The translations under genes were made by a program, and so were the position numbers. A stretch of DNA of 64,000 bases from Sandaracinaceae bacterium (GTDB taxonomy: Bacteria > Myxococcota_A > Polyangia > Polyangiales > Sandaracinaceae), in assembly GCA_040218145.1 (NCBI GenBank), contig JAVJQK010000122.1, positions 248,001-312,000 of the forward strand, in the 5' to 3' direction. Positions 55,350-64,000 of the stretch are shown piece by piece. The notes beneath the pieces are model-generated. The model was not told where the DNA came from. It did no database searches and saw only the letters and a list, made by a program, of their open reading frames with translations. Every line of letters starts with the position of its first letter. Within the stretch, counting starts at the first letter, position 1.

Positions 55350-58300
55350 TCAGGCGATCGGTAGGTCCCGCCGGATGGACTTCACCCACTTCGACTCGAC
55401 GTAGAGGGTGCGGAGGCGAGGATCCCGGATGTGCTCGAGCCGGGCGTCGACCACGGCGCGGGCGTTGGCGAGCGCGCGCTCGGCCTCCCGGGGCTCGCTG
55501 CAACGCGCGAGCGCGACGGCGACCTGATAGTAGACGCGCTCGGCGCGCTCGACGTCGGAGCGGTCGCGGGCGTTCCGGAGCACGTCCGTCGCGACGCGGC
55601 GCGCCTCGTCGAGCTCGTCGAGCCGGGAGAGCGCGTCGGAGCGGGCCGCCATCGCGAGCAGCTCGTAGCCCCGCGCTCCCGCGGCGCGCGCGTGAGACGC
55701 GGCCTCCTTCGCCAGACGCTCCGCGCGCCGGGGCTCGTCGCGATGGATCCACAGGCCGGCCTCCACGAGCCCCACGTGCGCGAGATCATAGGGATCTTGA
55801 ATTCGCTCGGCGAGAGAGCGCGCGTCGGAGAGCACTCCGTCCGCGGCCTCGAGGTCGCCGACCTGCTCCGCGAGGAGCTCGGCCATCGCGCAGAGGGTGT
55901 CCGACTGCCCGGACTGGTCGTCGACCAGCTCGAAGACGTCGAGGGCGCGCTGCAGGAACCCGATGGCGTTGTCCACGTCGCCGAGCTCCGCGTAGAGCTG
56001 GCCCACGTTCGACACCTTCCGCCCCAGGTGCAGGCGGTCGCCGATCTCCCGGTCGAGGAGGATGGACGCGCGCATCATGGCGATGGCGTCCTCGAAGCTC
56101 CCCTTGTGCGCGAGCGCGACGCCGAGGCTCGAGAGGGCGTGCGCCTCGTGGCCCTTGAGGCCGAGGCGCCGGAAGATCGCCACCGCCTCCGCGCCCGCCT
56201 CCAGCGAGTCGTCGACCCGGCCCGAGCGCCAGAGGAGGATCGCCTTCTGCACGAGGGTCTGGCCGCGCGCGCTCAGGAAGTCGACGTCTCTCCCCGCGCG
56301 CGCCAAAGCGCGGTCCAGGGCCTCGATGGCGCCCTGCGTATCACCCTGGTCACGGCGGAGCTGTCCGAGCAGGCGCAGCGCCTCGATCTCCGAGGCCTTG
56401 TCCTCGCCCTGGATGGCCGCGTCGAGCGCGCGTCGGAGGAGCGCGTCGACGCCGGTCGGCCGCGCCGCGTCGAGGTCGAAGCGCGCCAGCCGGCTGAACG
56501 CGATCGCGATCTGGTGCGAGTCGCGCGAGCGCTCGGCCAGGGCGCGGAGGGCCTCCAGCTCGTTGCGCTGCTCTTTGCGACGCCCCAGCGCGCGCAGGAT
56601 CTGCTCACGCCCCTCGTGCGCCTCGAACGCCTGGACGGAGTCGGGCGCGACGAGCGAGAGCGCCCGCCCGTAGAAGCGCATCGCGTCCTCGTGGCTGTAC
56701 ATGAGGTGCGCGCCCTGCGCCGCGGCCAGGTAGGCGTTGGCCGCCCCCGAGCGATCCCCGGCCTGCTCGCGATGGTGCGCCAGGCGCGCCGGAGGGACCG
56801 CGTCCAGCGCGGTCAGGTAGTTCGCCATCATGCGGTGCATGCGGACGCGGTCGCTGCTGTCGATGCTCTCGTAGGCGACGTGACGCACCACCGCGCTCGG
56901 GAAGAACAGCACCCCGCCCGCGCGCTCCTGCACGAGCCCGCGCTCGGCCAGCGCCCCGAGGTCGCTCTCCAGGTTCTCCCCCGTCAGGGTGCGGAGCTCG
57001 GACAGGCGAAGCCCCGGGCCGGTGACGGCCAGCCACCGCAGGGCGTGTCGCTCGTGCTCCGGCAGCTCGGCGAGGCGGGCCGCGATGACGTCCTCGAGCG
57101 TGGTCGGGAGCGCGAACGCGGCGCCGCTGCGGCGCACGACGCGCCGGGCGTCACCCTCGCCCTCGATCCGGACCACGTCGCGCTCGAGCAGCGCGTCGAT
57201 GAGCTCGATCAGGAAGAACGGGTTGCCGCCAGCGCGGTGCACGATCTTGTCCTGGACCTCGCGCGGCACCTCGGCGCCCCCGAAGCGGGCCGCGACCAGG
57301 CTCACGCGGTCGTCGTCGTCCAGCTCCTCGAGGTCGATGCGCGGCACGCCGCCCAGCAGCTCGTCGACGCGCTCCTCGGCCCGGGTCGAGAGCACGACCA
57401 TGAGGGGGACGGGGTAGCTCTGCGCCATCAGCCGGGCCATCAGCTGGAGGCTCGGCGTGTCGGTGAACTGGAGCGCGTCCACCCAGACCACGAGCGGCCC
57501 CTGGTCCGCGAGGCCCGCGAGCAGGGCGCGCACGGCCCGTATCAAACCTGCGCTGCGGTCTCCCGGGTCCTCGCTCGCGACGGGGGCGATCAGCGGCTCG
57601 AGCGCGTCGCGGGCGGTCGCGCGCACGTCGCGCGGGAGGATGCCCTCGAGCTTGTCGGTGAGCTTGCGCCGCGCCTCCTCGCCCGACGCGTCCTCGGGGA
57701 TGTCACACGCCTCCCGCACCAGCTCCGCCACCGCGCCGTAGGGCACCTCGGAGCTGCCGAAGACGCACTCGATCCGGAGGAGACGCGGCGTGGGCTCGAA
57801 GGCCTCGATCGCGGCCGCGACGAGCGCGCTCTTGCCCACCCCGAGCTCGCCGCCGATGCAGAAGTAGGCCGACTGCTGATCCCGCACGAGCTCCTCGTAG
57901 GCGTCGACCAGGGCCTGGATCTCCATCGAGCGACCGAAGAGCCCCACCTGCCCCGCCACCGCGAGGGCCTCCGCCGCGCGCTCCTCACGCGTGCGGGCGC
58001 CTCGCAGTCGATACGCCCGGAAGCGGCGAGGCCCGGCCTGGGTGCCGGTCACGGTGATCTCGCGGACGTCGCGCTCGTCGAACGAGAACGCCCGACGCGC
58101 GAGCCGGAAGACCTCCCCGGTGGCGAGGATCTCCTCCGACTCTCCATGATCGCCGAGCTCTCTCGCGACCTCGAAGACGCCCTCGAGGGGCTGGTATCGG
58201 AGCCGACCGTTGGGCGCGCGAACCGTGGCCACCACACCGCGCGAGAGGCCGATCGACGCGGTGAGCGGCACGAGGAGGTCGGCGCTCAGCCCCTCGAAGG

Positions 58301-59579
58301 CGTCCAGCACGTCCATCGCGAGGCGGACCGCGTGGAGGGGATCGTCCACCGACACCCGGCCCAGCCCGATGAGCAGCCGGAAGCTGCGCTTGCCCTGCCC
58401 GTCCGGCCAGTCGAGGATCGCGTGATACTTGTAGGCGATGTCGTCGAGGACGCGGACGGCCTGGTCGGAGATGCTCCGGCCCGTTCGCTCGACGCCCGTG
58501 ATCTCGGCCTCCCCGCGGAGACGGCCGTGCACCACGACGACGTTGCGCCGCTCCCGGAGCTCGCGCCCCGCGGCGTGCGGGAGCGAGGCGTGGGTCTCGG
58601 CCGTGCCGGACGTGCGCCCGCCGGTCGGGCCGTCCGGGCTCGTGACCTCGCGCGGCGCGATCTCGTTGATGAATTGCTCGAGATCGAGCGCGTCGAGGAT
58701 CTCCTCCTGCCCGTGGAGCCACCGCGAGAGCGCGCCGGCCAGAGAGCGCGCAGTCTGATACCGCTCCTCGCGATCGTAGGCGGTGGCGCGCCGCACGATC
58801 TCGTCGAGCTCCGGCGGGCAGTCGCGGTTCACCTGGCGCGGCAACGTGAGCTTGCCGTCGCGCACCTTCTCGAGCACCTCCATGCCCTGCTGGCCCGGAT
58901 ACATGACCCGGTTCATCAGCAGCTCGGCGAAGAGGACGCCGATGGAGTAGACGTCGCTCCGGCGGTCCACGCGCTGCCCGCGCGCCTGCTCGGGCGACAT
59001 GTAGGAGAATTTCCCCTTGATGACGCCCGTCTCCTCGCTGACCAGCCGGGCCCGCGCGATGCCGAAGTCGGCGATCTTCACGATCCCGTCGTAGCTGAGC
59101 AAGACGTTCTGCGGGCTGACGTCGCGGTGCACGATGTCCATCGGCACGCCGCTCTCGTCCTTGCGGTTGTGGGCGTAGTCGAGCCCCTTGGCCATCTCGC
59201 TCACGACGTAGGCGGCGAGCCCGGGCGGGATGGCGCGGCCCTGGCGGCGCGCGCCGGAGATGAGCCGGCCGAGGTCGAGCCCGTCGACGAACTCCATCGC
59301 GAGCAAGAACTCGTCCCGCACCTGCTCGAACGCGTAGACCTGAACGATGTTCGGGTGGTTGAGGCGCATGGCGACCTTGGCCTCGTCCACGAACATCGAG
59401 ATGAATTTCGGGCTCCTCGCGAAGGTGGGGAGCACGCGCTTGACCACGAGGATCTTCTCGATGCCCTCGGCGCCCGTGCTCTTGGCCAGGAACACCTCGG
59501 CCATGCCGCCCGCCCCGAGGCGACGCACGACCCGATAGCGCCCGAGGCTCTCCGGCGGCGGCGTGGATGGGGTGGGCAC
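55350..59579 (-). CDS. Ser/Thr kinase-pseudocyclase-STAND ATPase-TPR protein
   Basis: 1409 residues from the GTG at 59579. The kinase (about 14-290) has LGAGGMAEVF, VVKRVL, IVHRDVSPQN and ADFGIARA. A class III cyclase-like domain (about 340-530) follows, but the metal-binding Asp of the usual DIVGFT is missing, so it should be inactive. A STAND/AAA ATPase has Walker A near GGELGVGKS (about 577-585) and Walker B VVWVDALQF. About ten TPR-like repeats end the protein. This is a phosphorylation-coupled signalling scaffold. -10-like TATACT lies eight bases upstream. Patatin follows. Confidence 0.9.
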   Translation of the reverse strand: MPTPSTPPPESLGRYRVVRRLGAGGMAEVFLAKSTGAEGIEKILVVKRVLPTFARSPKFISMFVDEAKVAMRLNHPNIVQVYAFEQVRDEFLLAMEFVDGLDLGRLISGARRQGRAIPPGLAAYVVSEMAKGLDYAHNRKDESGVPMDIVHRDVSPQNVLLSYDGIVKIADFGIARARLVSEETGVIKGKFSYMSPEQARGQRVDRRSDVYSIGVLFAELLMNRVMYPGQQGMEVLEKVRDGKLTLPRQVNRDCPPELDEIVRRATAYDREERYQTARSLAGALSRWLHGQEEILDALDLEQFINEIAPREVTSPDGPTGGRTSGTAETHASLPHAAGRELRERRNVVVVHGRLRGEAEITGVERTGRSISDQAVRVLDDIAYKYHAILDWPDGQGKRSFRLLIGLGRVSVDDPLHAVRLAMDVLDAFEGLSADLLVPLTASIGLSRGVVATVRAPNGRLRYQPLEGVFEVARELGDHGESEEILATGEVFRLARRAFSFDERDVREITVTGTQAGPRRFRAYRLRGARTREERAAEALAVAGQVGLFGRSMEIQALVDAYEELVRDQQSAYFCIGGELGVGKSALVAAAIEAFEPTPRLLRIECVFGSSEVPYGAVAELVREACDIPEDASGEEARRKLTDKLEGILPRDVRATARDALEPLIAPVASEDPGDRSAGLIRAVRALLAGLADQGPLVVWVDALQFTDTPSLQLMARLMAQSYPVPLMVVLSTRAEERVDELLGGVPRIDLEELDDDDRVSLVAARFGGAEVPREVQDKIVHRAGGNPFFLIELIDALLERDVVRIEGEGDARRVVRRSGAAFALPTTLEDVIAARLAELPEHERHALRWLAVTGPGLRLSELRTLTGENLESDLGALAERGLVQERAGGVLFFPSAVVRHVAYESIDSSDRVRMHRMMANYLTALDAVPPARLAHHREQAGDRSGAANAYLAAAQGAHLMYSHEDAMRFYGRALSLVAPDSVQAFEAHEGREQILRALGRRKEQRNELEALRALAERSRDSHQIAIAFSRLARFDLDAARPTGVDALLRRALDAAIQGEDKASEIEALRLLGQLRRDQGDTQGAIEALDRALARAGRDVDFLSARGQTLVQKAILLWRSGRVDDSLEAGAEAVAIFRRLGLKGHEAHALSSLGVALAHKGSFEDAIAMMRASILLDREIGDRLHLGRKVSNVGQLYAELGDVDNAIGFLQRALDVFELVDDQSGQSDTLCAMAELLAEQVGDLEAADGVLSDARSLAERIQDPYDLAHVGLVEAGLWIHRDEPRRAERLAKEAASHARAAGARGYELLAMAARSDALSRLDELDEARRVATDVLRNARDRSDVERAERVYYQVAVALARCSEPREAERALANARAVVDARLEHIRDPRLRTLYVESKWVKSIRRDLPIA

Positions 59580-59639
59580 GGCCGCGAAGTATAGCTGGAA
59601 ACGGTCACGTCCGTGGCCTCGCCCCGGCGTGAAATTGCG

Positions 59640-59645
59640 TATGCT
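59640..59645 (+). promoter_or_regulatory. -10-like TATGCT, six bases before start
   Basis: TATGCT is followed by six bases and the GTG of the aminotransferase, with no Shine-Dalgarno. The divergent kinase gene has TATACT at 59593-59588 on the other strand. Confidence 0.45.
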
Positions 59646-59651
59646 CCCGGC

Positions 59652-60728
59652 GTGATTCGTCTCGCCAAGCCCTGGATCGGTCCCCCGGAGCTCGAAGGCG
59701 TCGCCGCCGTGCTCGAGAGCGGCATGCTCGTGATGGGCGCTCGCGTGGCCGAGCTGGAGGAGCGCCTCGCCGCGCTCTGCGGCCGTCGTCACGCCGTGGT
59801 CTGCGGCTCGGGGACGGCCGCGCTCGAGCTCGCGCTCGAGGCCCTCGAGGTCTGCGACGGCGCGGTGCTGTGTCCCGACCTGAGCTGGCCGAGCCCCGCC
59901 CACGCGATCTGCCGCCGCGGCGCGCGACCCCAGCTCGTGGACGTGGACGCGCGCACCTGGAACGCCAGCGCGACGGCGCTCGCTTCGGGGCGCACGATGG
60001 AGACGCGCGCCGCGATCGTGATCGATCAGTTCGGCAGCCCCGCCGATCACCCCGCCATCGAGGCCGCGCTCGACGGGCTGCCCCTCATCGTGGACGCCGC
60101 CTGCTCGCTCGGCGCCTCGGTCGCGGGCCGCCCCTCTCCCTCTTACGGCGCGATCGCGTGCCTGAGCTTCCATCCCCGCAAGCTGCTGACGACGGGGGAA
60201 GGCGGCGCCTGCCTCACGGATGATGACGACCTCGCGGAGCGCCTGCGCCTGCTGCGCAACCACGGCCAGCGAGGCCCGGGGGACTTCGGGGAGCCAGCCG
60301 GGAACCACCGCCTGACCGAGATGGCGGCCGCGATGGGGCTGGCGCAGCTGGATCGACTGGACGCGATCGTGAGCCGCCGACGCGCCCTGGCCGCGCGATA
60401 CCGGGAGGCGTTCGCGGGGTTCGAGCTGCAGCAGCCAGCGCCCAGGGCCGAGGGCAACTGGCAGACCTTCGGGGTCGTGCTGCCGGACGGCGCCGACCGG
60501 GACGCCGTGGTGAGCGGCATGCGTGACGCGGGGGTCGAGGCGGGGCGCTTGAGCTACGCGCTCCACGCCATCGGCAGCCTCGCGGGGCGGGTGTCCGGCG
60601 GCCCCTTCCCCGTGGCGGAGCGAATCGAGCGTCAGGGCTTGGCGCTGCCCCTCCATCCCTTGCTCGAGGACGGCGAGCGCGACCAGGTGATCGAGACGTT
60701 CCTGCGGATCAGCGGGGGCCCCGGATGA
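59652..60728 (+). CDS. DegT/DnrJ/EryC1/StrS aminotransferase family protein
   Basis: 358 residues. This PLP fold-type I enzyme shows GSGTAALELAL, the PLP-contacting VDAACSLG (Asp148) and the Schiff-base Lys177 in FHPRKLLTTGEGG. The family transaminates keto-sugars for envelope glycans. GTG at 59652 is preferred to the upstream ATG at 59613 because TATGCT sits six bases before it. The stop overlaps the start of an ABC ATPase by four bases, suggesting that its glycan product is exported (inference). Confidence 0.9.
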   Translation: MIRLAKPWIGPPELEGVAAVLESGMLVMGARVAELEERLAALCGRRHAVVCGSGTAALELALEALEVCDGAVLCPDLSWPSPAHAICRRGARPQLVDVDARTWNASATALASGRTMETRAAIVIDQFGSPADHPAIEAALDGLPLIVDAACSLGASVAGRPSPSYGAIACLSFHPRKLLTTGEGGACLTDDDDLAERLRLLRNHGQRGPGDFGEPAGNHRLTEMAAAMGLAQLDRLDAIVSRRRALAARYREAFAGFELQQPAPRAEGNWQTFGVVLPDGADRDAVVSGMRDAGVEAGRLSYALHAIGSLAGRVSGGPFPVAERIERQGLALPLHPLLEDGERDQVIETFLRISGGPG

Positions 60729-61648
60729 GCGAGGCAGTGCTGACGGTCGAGGGGCTGAAGAAGACGTTTCGGATCGGCTTCTTCCGCAAGCGCGTCGAGG
60801 CCGTGCGAGGCGTCGACTTCGCGGTCCAGCCGGGCGAGATCTTCGGCCTGCTCGGCCCCAACGGCGCGGGCAAGACGACCTCCATCAAGTGCGTGCTGAG
60901 CCTGATCTTCCCGGACGAGGGGAAGATCACCCTCTTCGGGGAGCGCTCGCCGGGCCCGGAGGTGATGGGCAAGGTCGGCTACCTCCCCGAGAACCCCTAC
61001 GTCTACCAGTACCTGCGACCGCTCGAGTTCCTCGATCTCTGCGGTCGTCTCGTCGGCCTCGACGCGCAGGCGCGCGAGAGCCGCGGGCGCGAGATGATCG
61101 AGCGGGTCGGCCTGTCCCACGCCGTCGACCGGCCGATCGGCAAGTTCAGCAAGGGCATGATGCAGCGCATCGGGCTCGCGCAGGCCCTCCTCCACGACCC
61201 GGAGCTGTTGATCCTCGACGAGCCGATGAGCGGGCTCGACCCCATCGGGCGCAAGGAGGTGCGGGACCTGATCCTGGAGCAGCGCCGCGCCGGCAAGACC
61301 ATCGTCTTCACGAGTCACATCCTCGCCGACGTGGAGCTGCTCTGCGACCGGGTGGGGATCCTGCGCCGCGGAGAGATGATCCACTACGGCAAGCTCGCCG
61401 ACCTGCTCCGCGCGGAGACGCGGCGCACCGAGGTCGAGCTGTCCCAGGTCGACGAGTCCTTGCGAGCCCAGCTCGAGCCCCTCGCGGTCTCGATCGAGGA
61501 CGAGGACGATCGATGCGTGCTGGTGGTGGAGGGCGGGGACGGAGCCCGCCCCGTCCTCGAGGCGGCCATCGCGGCTGGCGCGACCGTGCTCGGCGTGACC
61601 CCGATGCGCGAGACGCTCGAAGACGTCTTCGTGCGCGACGCGCTCTGA
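60725..61648 (+). CDS. ABC transporter ATP-binding protein without adjacent permease
   Basis: 307 residues. Walker A GPNGAGKTT (44-52), a signature of the SKGMMQR type, Walker B LLILDEPMSGLDP and the switch His in TSHIL are intact. The C-terminal ~70 residues are the extension found in DrrA/NatA-type exporters. It overlaps the aminotransferase by four bases. No membrane subunit lies next to it; the next gene encodes a rhodanese. It must pair with a permease elsewhere, or the permease has been lost. Confidence 0.92.
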   Translation: MSEAVLTVEGLKKTFRIGFFRKRVEAVRGVDFAVQPGEIFGLLGPNGAGKTTSIKCVLSLIFPDEGKITLFGERSPGPEVMGKVGYLPENPYVYQYLRPLEFLDLCGRLVGLDAQARESRGREMIERVGLSHAVDRPIGKFSKGMMQRIGLAQALLHDPELLILDEPMSGLDPIGRKEVRDLILEQRRAGKTIVFTSHILADVELLCDRVGILRRGEMIHYGKLADLLRAETRRTEVELSQVDESLRAQLEPLAVSIEDEDDRCVLVVEGGDGARPVLEAAIAAGATVLGVTPMRETLEDVFVRDAL

Positions 61649-61694
61649 GCGGGGGACCGTTGACGGCGACTCGCCCGGCGACCATGTCTCCGGG

Positions 61695-62120
61695 ATGGTC
61701 GAACGCATCTCGCCGAAGCAAGCGATGGCCCGGCTCGAGGAGGGCTGGACGTACGTGGACGTGCGCTCCGTGCCCGAATTCGAGCAAGGGCACCCCGCGG
61801 GCGCCTACAACGTGCCGCTGATGCACATGGGGGCGGCCGGCATGGCGCCGAACCCCGAGTTCCTGTCCGTGATGCAGGAGCGCTTCCCGACCGACGCCAG
61901 GCTCGTGCTGGGGTGTCGATCCGGCGCGCGGTCGCTGAGAGCGGCCGAGATGCTCGAGGCGGCCGGCTTCGAGCACGTGGTCGATCAGCGGGCCGGCTGG
62001 GACGGCGCGCGCGATCCCTTCGGCCGGGAGCTCGAGCCGGGCTGGCGGGGCGAGGGGCTGGCGACCTCCATGGAGGCGGAGCCCGGACGGAGCTGGGACG
62101 AGCTGTCGAAGGGAGTTTGA
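61695..62120 (+). CDS. Rhodanese-domain protein
   Basis: 141 residues. A single rhodanese fold with YVDVRSVPEFEQGHPAGAYNVP and the catalytic-loop Cys74 in LGCRSGARS. It could carry a persulfide or act as sulfurtransferase in the cytoplasm. There is no second domain. TTGACG lies 17 bases ahead of a poor CATGTC in the short gap upstream, a possible own promoter. Confidence 0.92.
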   Translation: MVERISPKQAMARLEEGWTYVDVRSVPEFEQGHPAGAYNVPLMHMGAAGMAPNPEFLSVMQERFPTDARLVLGCRSGARSLRAAEMLEAAGFEHVVDQRAGWDGARDPFGRELEPGWRGEGLATSMEAEPGRSWDELSKGV

Positions 62121-62151
62121 TCGCGCGGCCGAATGCTCCATCGTGTGAGCG

Positions 62152-63273
62152 ATGAAGATCGGCGACCCAGTGCACCCGGACCTCCCCTGGGTCCGTCAGA
62201 TTCACGACCTCGACGAGTCACGCGCTCACCGGAGCGCGGGCCGGCGGCTGGACGCCGTGCGCCGGAGCGCCGAGCGGCTGGGGGACGATCTGCGCGACGG
62301 GCCGCGCGTCGTCGCGGTGCGCACGCTGGACGTCACCGACCTCGTCTATCCCACCAAGTACGCGTTCCAGACCGCGTGCCCTCTCCCGTTCCCGTTCGTG
62401 ACCATGCGCCACCGCTGCCTGCTCATCCAGGTCGAGGCCGGCGGGGAGCTGCGGAACATCCTGTTCAACCCGACCGACCGGGCGACCTCGCGCAACACGC
62501 CGTTCTTCGCGCAGCTGCTCGAGAAGCTCGGATGGGCGGAGGACCTCATCGGCAAGTCGTTCGGCACGGTCGAAGCCGGGCTGCGCGACTTCGGCGTGGC
62601 CCCCGAGGACGTGGACCTCATCGCCTTCGATCACTTCCACACGCAGGATCTGCGGCCCAGCCTGGGCACGACGAAGGGCGACGGGCTCCACGGCCCGCTG
62701 GAGGCCCGCTTCCCCAACGCCAAGCTGCTCGCGCCGCGCGCGGAGTGGGAGGACTGGGATCGCCTCCACCCGATGCAGCGCGCGTGGTTCATCGCGGATG
62801 GCAAGAAGGACGTGCCCCTCGATCGCGTGGTCCTCACCGACGGCGATCTGACGCTCGGCGAGGGCTGCCTCCTGATGCGCACGCCCGGCCACACGAGCGG
62901 GAACCAGACGCTCTTCGCGCACACCGAAGACGGCGTGTTCGGGTGCAGCGAGAACGGGACGTGCGCGGACAACTGGAGCCCCTACGAGTCGCGCATCCCC
63001 GGCCTGCGCTCCTTCGCCCGCAGCTACGACGTGGAGGTCGTGCTGAACGCGAACACCCCCGAAGAGGGCGCCGAGCAGTACATCTCCATGGTGCTCGAGC
63101 GCTCCATCGTCGATCGCGTCCCCGGGGCGCCCGCGTTCGTGCAGATGTTCCCGTCGAGCGAGGTCACGCCGTCCGCGGTGGCGCCTGGCTTGCGACCGAG
63201 CCTCGTGTTCGGCGAGCGGACGAGCGGGATCCTGCGCAGCAAGACCTCGGCGCCGGCCGTCGCGGCCGAGTGA
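62152..63273 (+). CDS. Metallo-beta-lactamase-fold hydrolase
   Basis: 373 residues. The MBL metal site is partly recognisable: the HxHxD-type segment is AFDHFHTQDL, the second metal His lies in TPGHTSGN, and further His and Asp residues follow. HFHTQD replaces the usual HxHxDH, so metal binding may be altered. The N-terminal ~60 residues are charged and precede the fold. No substrate is evident. It ends three bases from the convergent oxidoreductase stop. Confidence 0.75.
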   Translation: MKIGDPVHPDLPWVRQIHDLDESRAHRSAGRRLDAVRRSAERLGDDLRDGPRVVAVRTLDVTDLVYPTKYAFQTACPLPFPFVTMRHRCLLIQVEAGGELRNILFNPTDRATSRNTPFFAQLLEKLGWAEDLIGKSFGTVEAGLRDFGVAPEDVDLIAFDHFHTQDLRPSLGTTKGDGLHGPLEARFPNAKLLAPRAEWEDWDRLHPMQRAWFIADGKKDVPLDRVVLTDGDLTLGEGCLLMRTPGHTSGNQTLFAHTEDGVFGCSENGTCADNWSPYESRIPGLRSFARSYDVEVVLNANTPEEGAEQYISMVLERSIVDRVPGAPAFVQMFPSSEVTPSAVAPGLRPSLVFGERTSGILRSKTSAPAVAAE

Positions 63274-63276
63274 AGC

Positions 63277-64000
63277 TCAGGCGCCCGGGCAGTCCGCGAG
63301 GTCCTCGTTCCGACAGGTGGTGTCGACCTCGAGCGCGCGCGCGAGCTCCCGCAGCGCGGTCTTGAGGCCCTCCTCGAGCACCGGGTGATAGATGGGGAGC
63401 TGCAAGGCTTGCTGCACCGTCAGGCGTTGCTGCACCATGAAGGCGACCAGGTGTGAGAGGTGCTCGACGTCGGGACCGAGCATCTCGGCCCCGAGCAGAA
63501 CGCAGCCGTCGCGCTCCCCGTAGACGCGCACGAGGCCGCGGTTCCTCGCGATGACCTTCGCTCGTCCCTGGTCGACGAAGGAGACCTCGCCGACGGCCGC
63601 CGAGCTGGGGAGCTCCTCGAACGGCTGCCCGACCATCGCGATCTGCGGGTCGGTGAAGGCGATGCTGAGGGGCGTGCGCCGCACGTGCGCGCCGACCTTC
63701 GGGTACCGCGCGGCGTTCTCGCCCGCGATGCTGCCTTCGTCGGACGCCTCGTGGAGCACGGGCCGATGACCCGTGACGTCCCCCGCCATGAAGATGGGCG
63801 CGTCGCCGCACTGGCAGGTCCGCGGATCCCAGCTCGGCCTCCCCTTGTCGTCGAGCGAGAGCCCCGTCTTCTCGAGATCGAGACGGCCCAGGTTCGGGCG
63901 ACGACCCGCGCTCGCGAGGACGCGCGCGAACCGGCGTGACGTCCGCGTCCCGTCTTCGTCCCAGGACAGCTCGTAGCCGGCCTCGTCGCGCGTCGCCTCC
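63277..64000 (-). CDS. Class I pyridine-nucleotide disulfide oxidoreductase (5' end beyond window)
   Basis: The last ~240 residues of a flavoprotein such as dihydrolipoyl dehydrogenase or a related reductase. Visible are RRPNLGRLDLEKTGL, the FAD-contacting IFMAGDV, and the dimerisation domain with AFTDPQIAMVG. The catalytic His-Glu pair probably lies in YHPVLEEG near the C-terminus. The N-terminal FAD site and redox Cys pair are outside the window, so substrate cannot be decided. The tail ends in Cys-containing residues (TTCRNEDLADC). Confidence 0.88.
   Translation of the reverse strand, partial: EATRDEAGYELSWDEDGTRTSRRFARVLASAGRRPNLGRLDLEKTGLSLDDKGRPSWDPRTCQCGDAPIFMAGDVTGHRPVLHEASDEGSIAGENAARYPKVGAHVRRTPLSIAFTDPQIAMVGQPFEELPSSAAVGEVSFVDQGRAKVIARNRGLVRVYGERDGCVLLGAEMLGPDVEHLSHLVAFMVQQRLTVQQALQLPIYHPVLEEGLKTALRELARALEVDTTCRNEDLADCPGA

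Noticed and set aside
55431-59594. Open frame of 1387 residues opposite the giant kinase, and similar long plus-strand frames at 31828-35058 and 37955-40858
   Set aside because: They are mirror frames of GC-rich genes with strong domain evidence on the other strand; their products are Arg/Ala/Gly-rich with no family match.

Overview
The window looks like chromosome from a high-GC myxobacterium, most like the Polyangiales/Sandaracinaceae type. The grounds are uniformly GC-rich third codon positions, frequent GTG starts, many Cys-rich Asp/Gly lipoproteins, eukaryotic-type Ser/Thr kinases, an FHA-containing sigma-54 activator, and DUF4215-type 'myxo' disulfide repeats. No rRNA, tRNA, IS element, phage gene or CRISPR array was seen. 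Genes are packed tightly; no gene-free stretch reaches 300 bases (the longest, about 180 bases, lies at 507-684).

Layout. 1-7.6 kb: a TetR regulator cut by the edge, a Cys-rich lipoprotein, ruvAB, cysDN and a helical unknown. 7.6-13.6 kb: four surface or periplasmic proteins, ending at a strong bidirectional terminator. 13.6-19 kb: a cupin regulator/membrane protein operon, an SDR coupled to a QueA-like protein, and a 3-phosphoglycerate dehydrogenase. 19-24.5 kb: NUDIX hydrolase, LamG lipoprotein, dapF, a Glu-Pro repeat protein, an MFS transporter and an L,D-transpeptidase. 24.5-31 kb: glycosyltransferase, sulfotransferase-like protein, HPr-kinase-like protein, FHA/sigma-54 activator, rpe and a Ser/Thr kinase. 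31-41.5 kb: a six-gene minus-strand run of two histidine kinases, MoxR, DUF58, transglutaminase and a giant TPR protein. 41.5-52.3 kb: a sulfotransferase, then a minus-strand peptide-modification cluster. 52.4-64 kb: GT2, TPR, patatin, a Ser/Thr kinase-pseudocyclase-STAND-TPR protein, a PLP aminotransferase, an orphan ABC ATPase, rhodanese, an MBL protein and a flavin disulfide oxidoreductase cut by the edge.

The most interesting region is 42.3-50.8 kb. In transcription order it encodes a double cNMP-binding protein, an HPr-kinase-like protein, PqqD, a radical SAM/SPASM enzyme, a large FG-GAP lipoprotein, a 55-residue peptide and a SipW-type S26 peptidase. The peptide has a lasso-type leader motif (Tyr-x-x-Pro), a core with two Cys, and a C-terminal Ser. 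A second leader-like segment, with a GGG triplet where a start codon is expected, overlaps the 3' end of the radical SAM gene. I read this as an undescribed ribosomal peptide (RiPP) pathway that may combine radical chemistry with phosphorylation. The function is inferred; the genes and motifs are visible.

Many genes lack a Shine-Dalgarno sequence and instead carry a TANNNT hexamer ending six bases before the start codon, which suggests widespread leaderless transcription.
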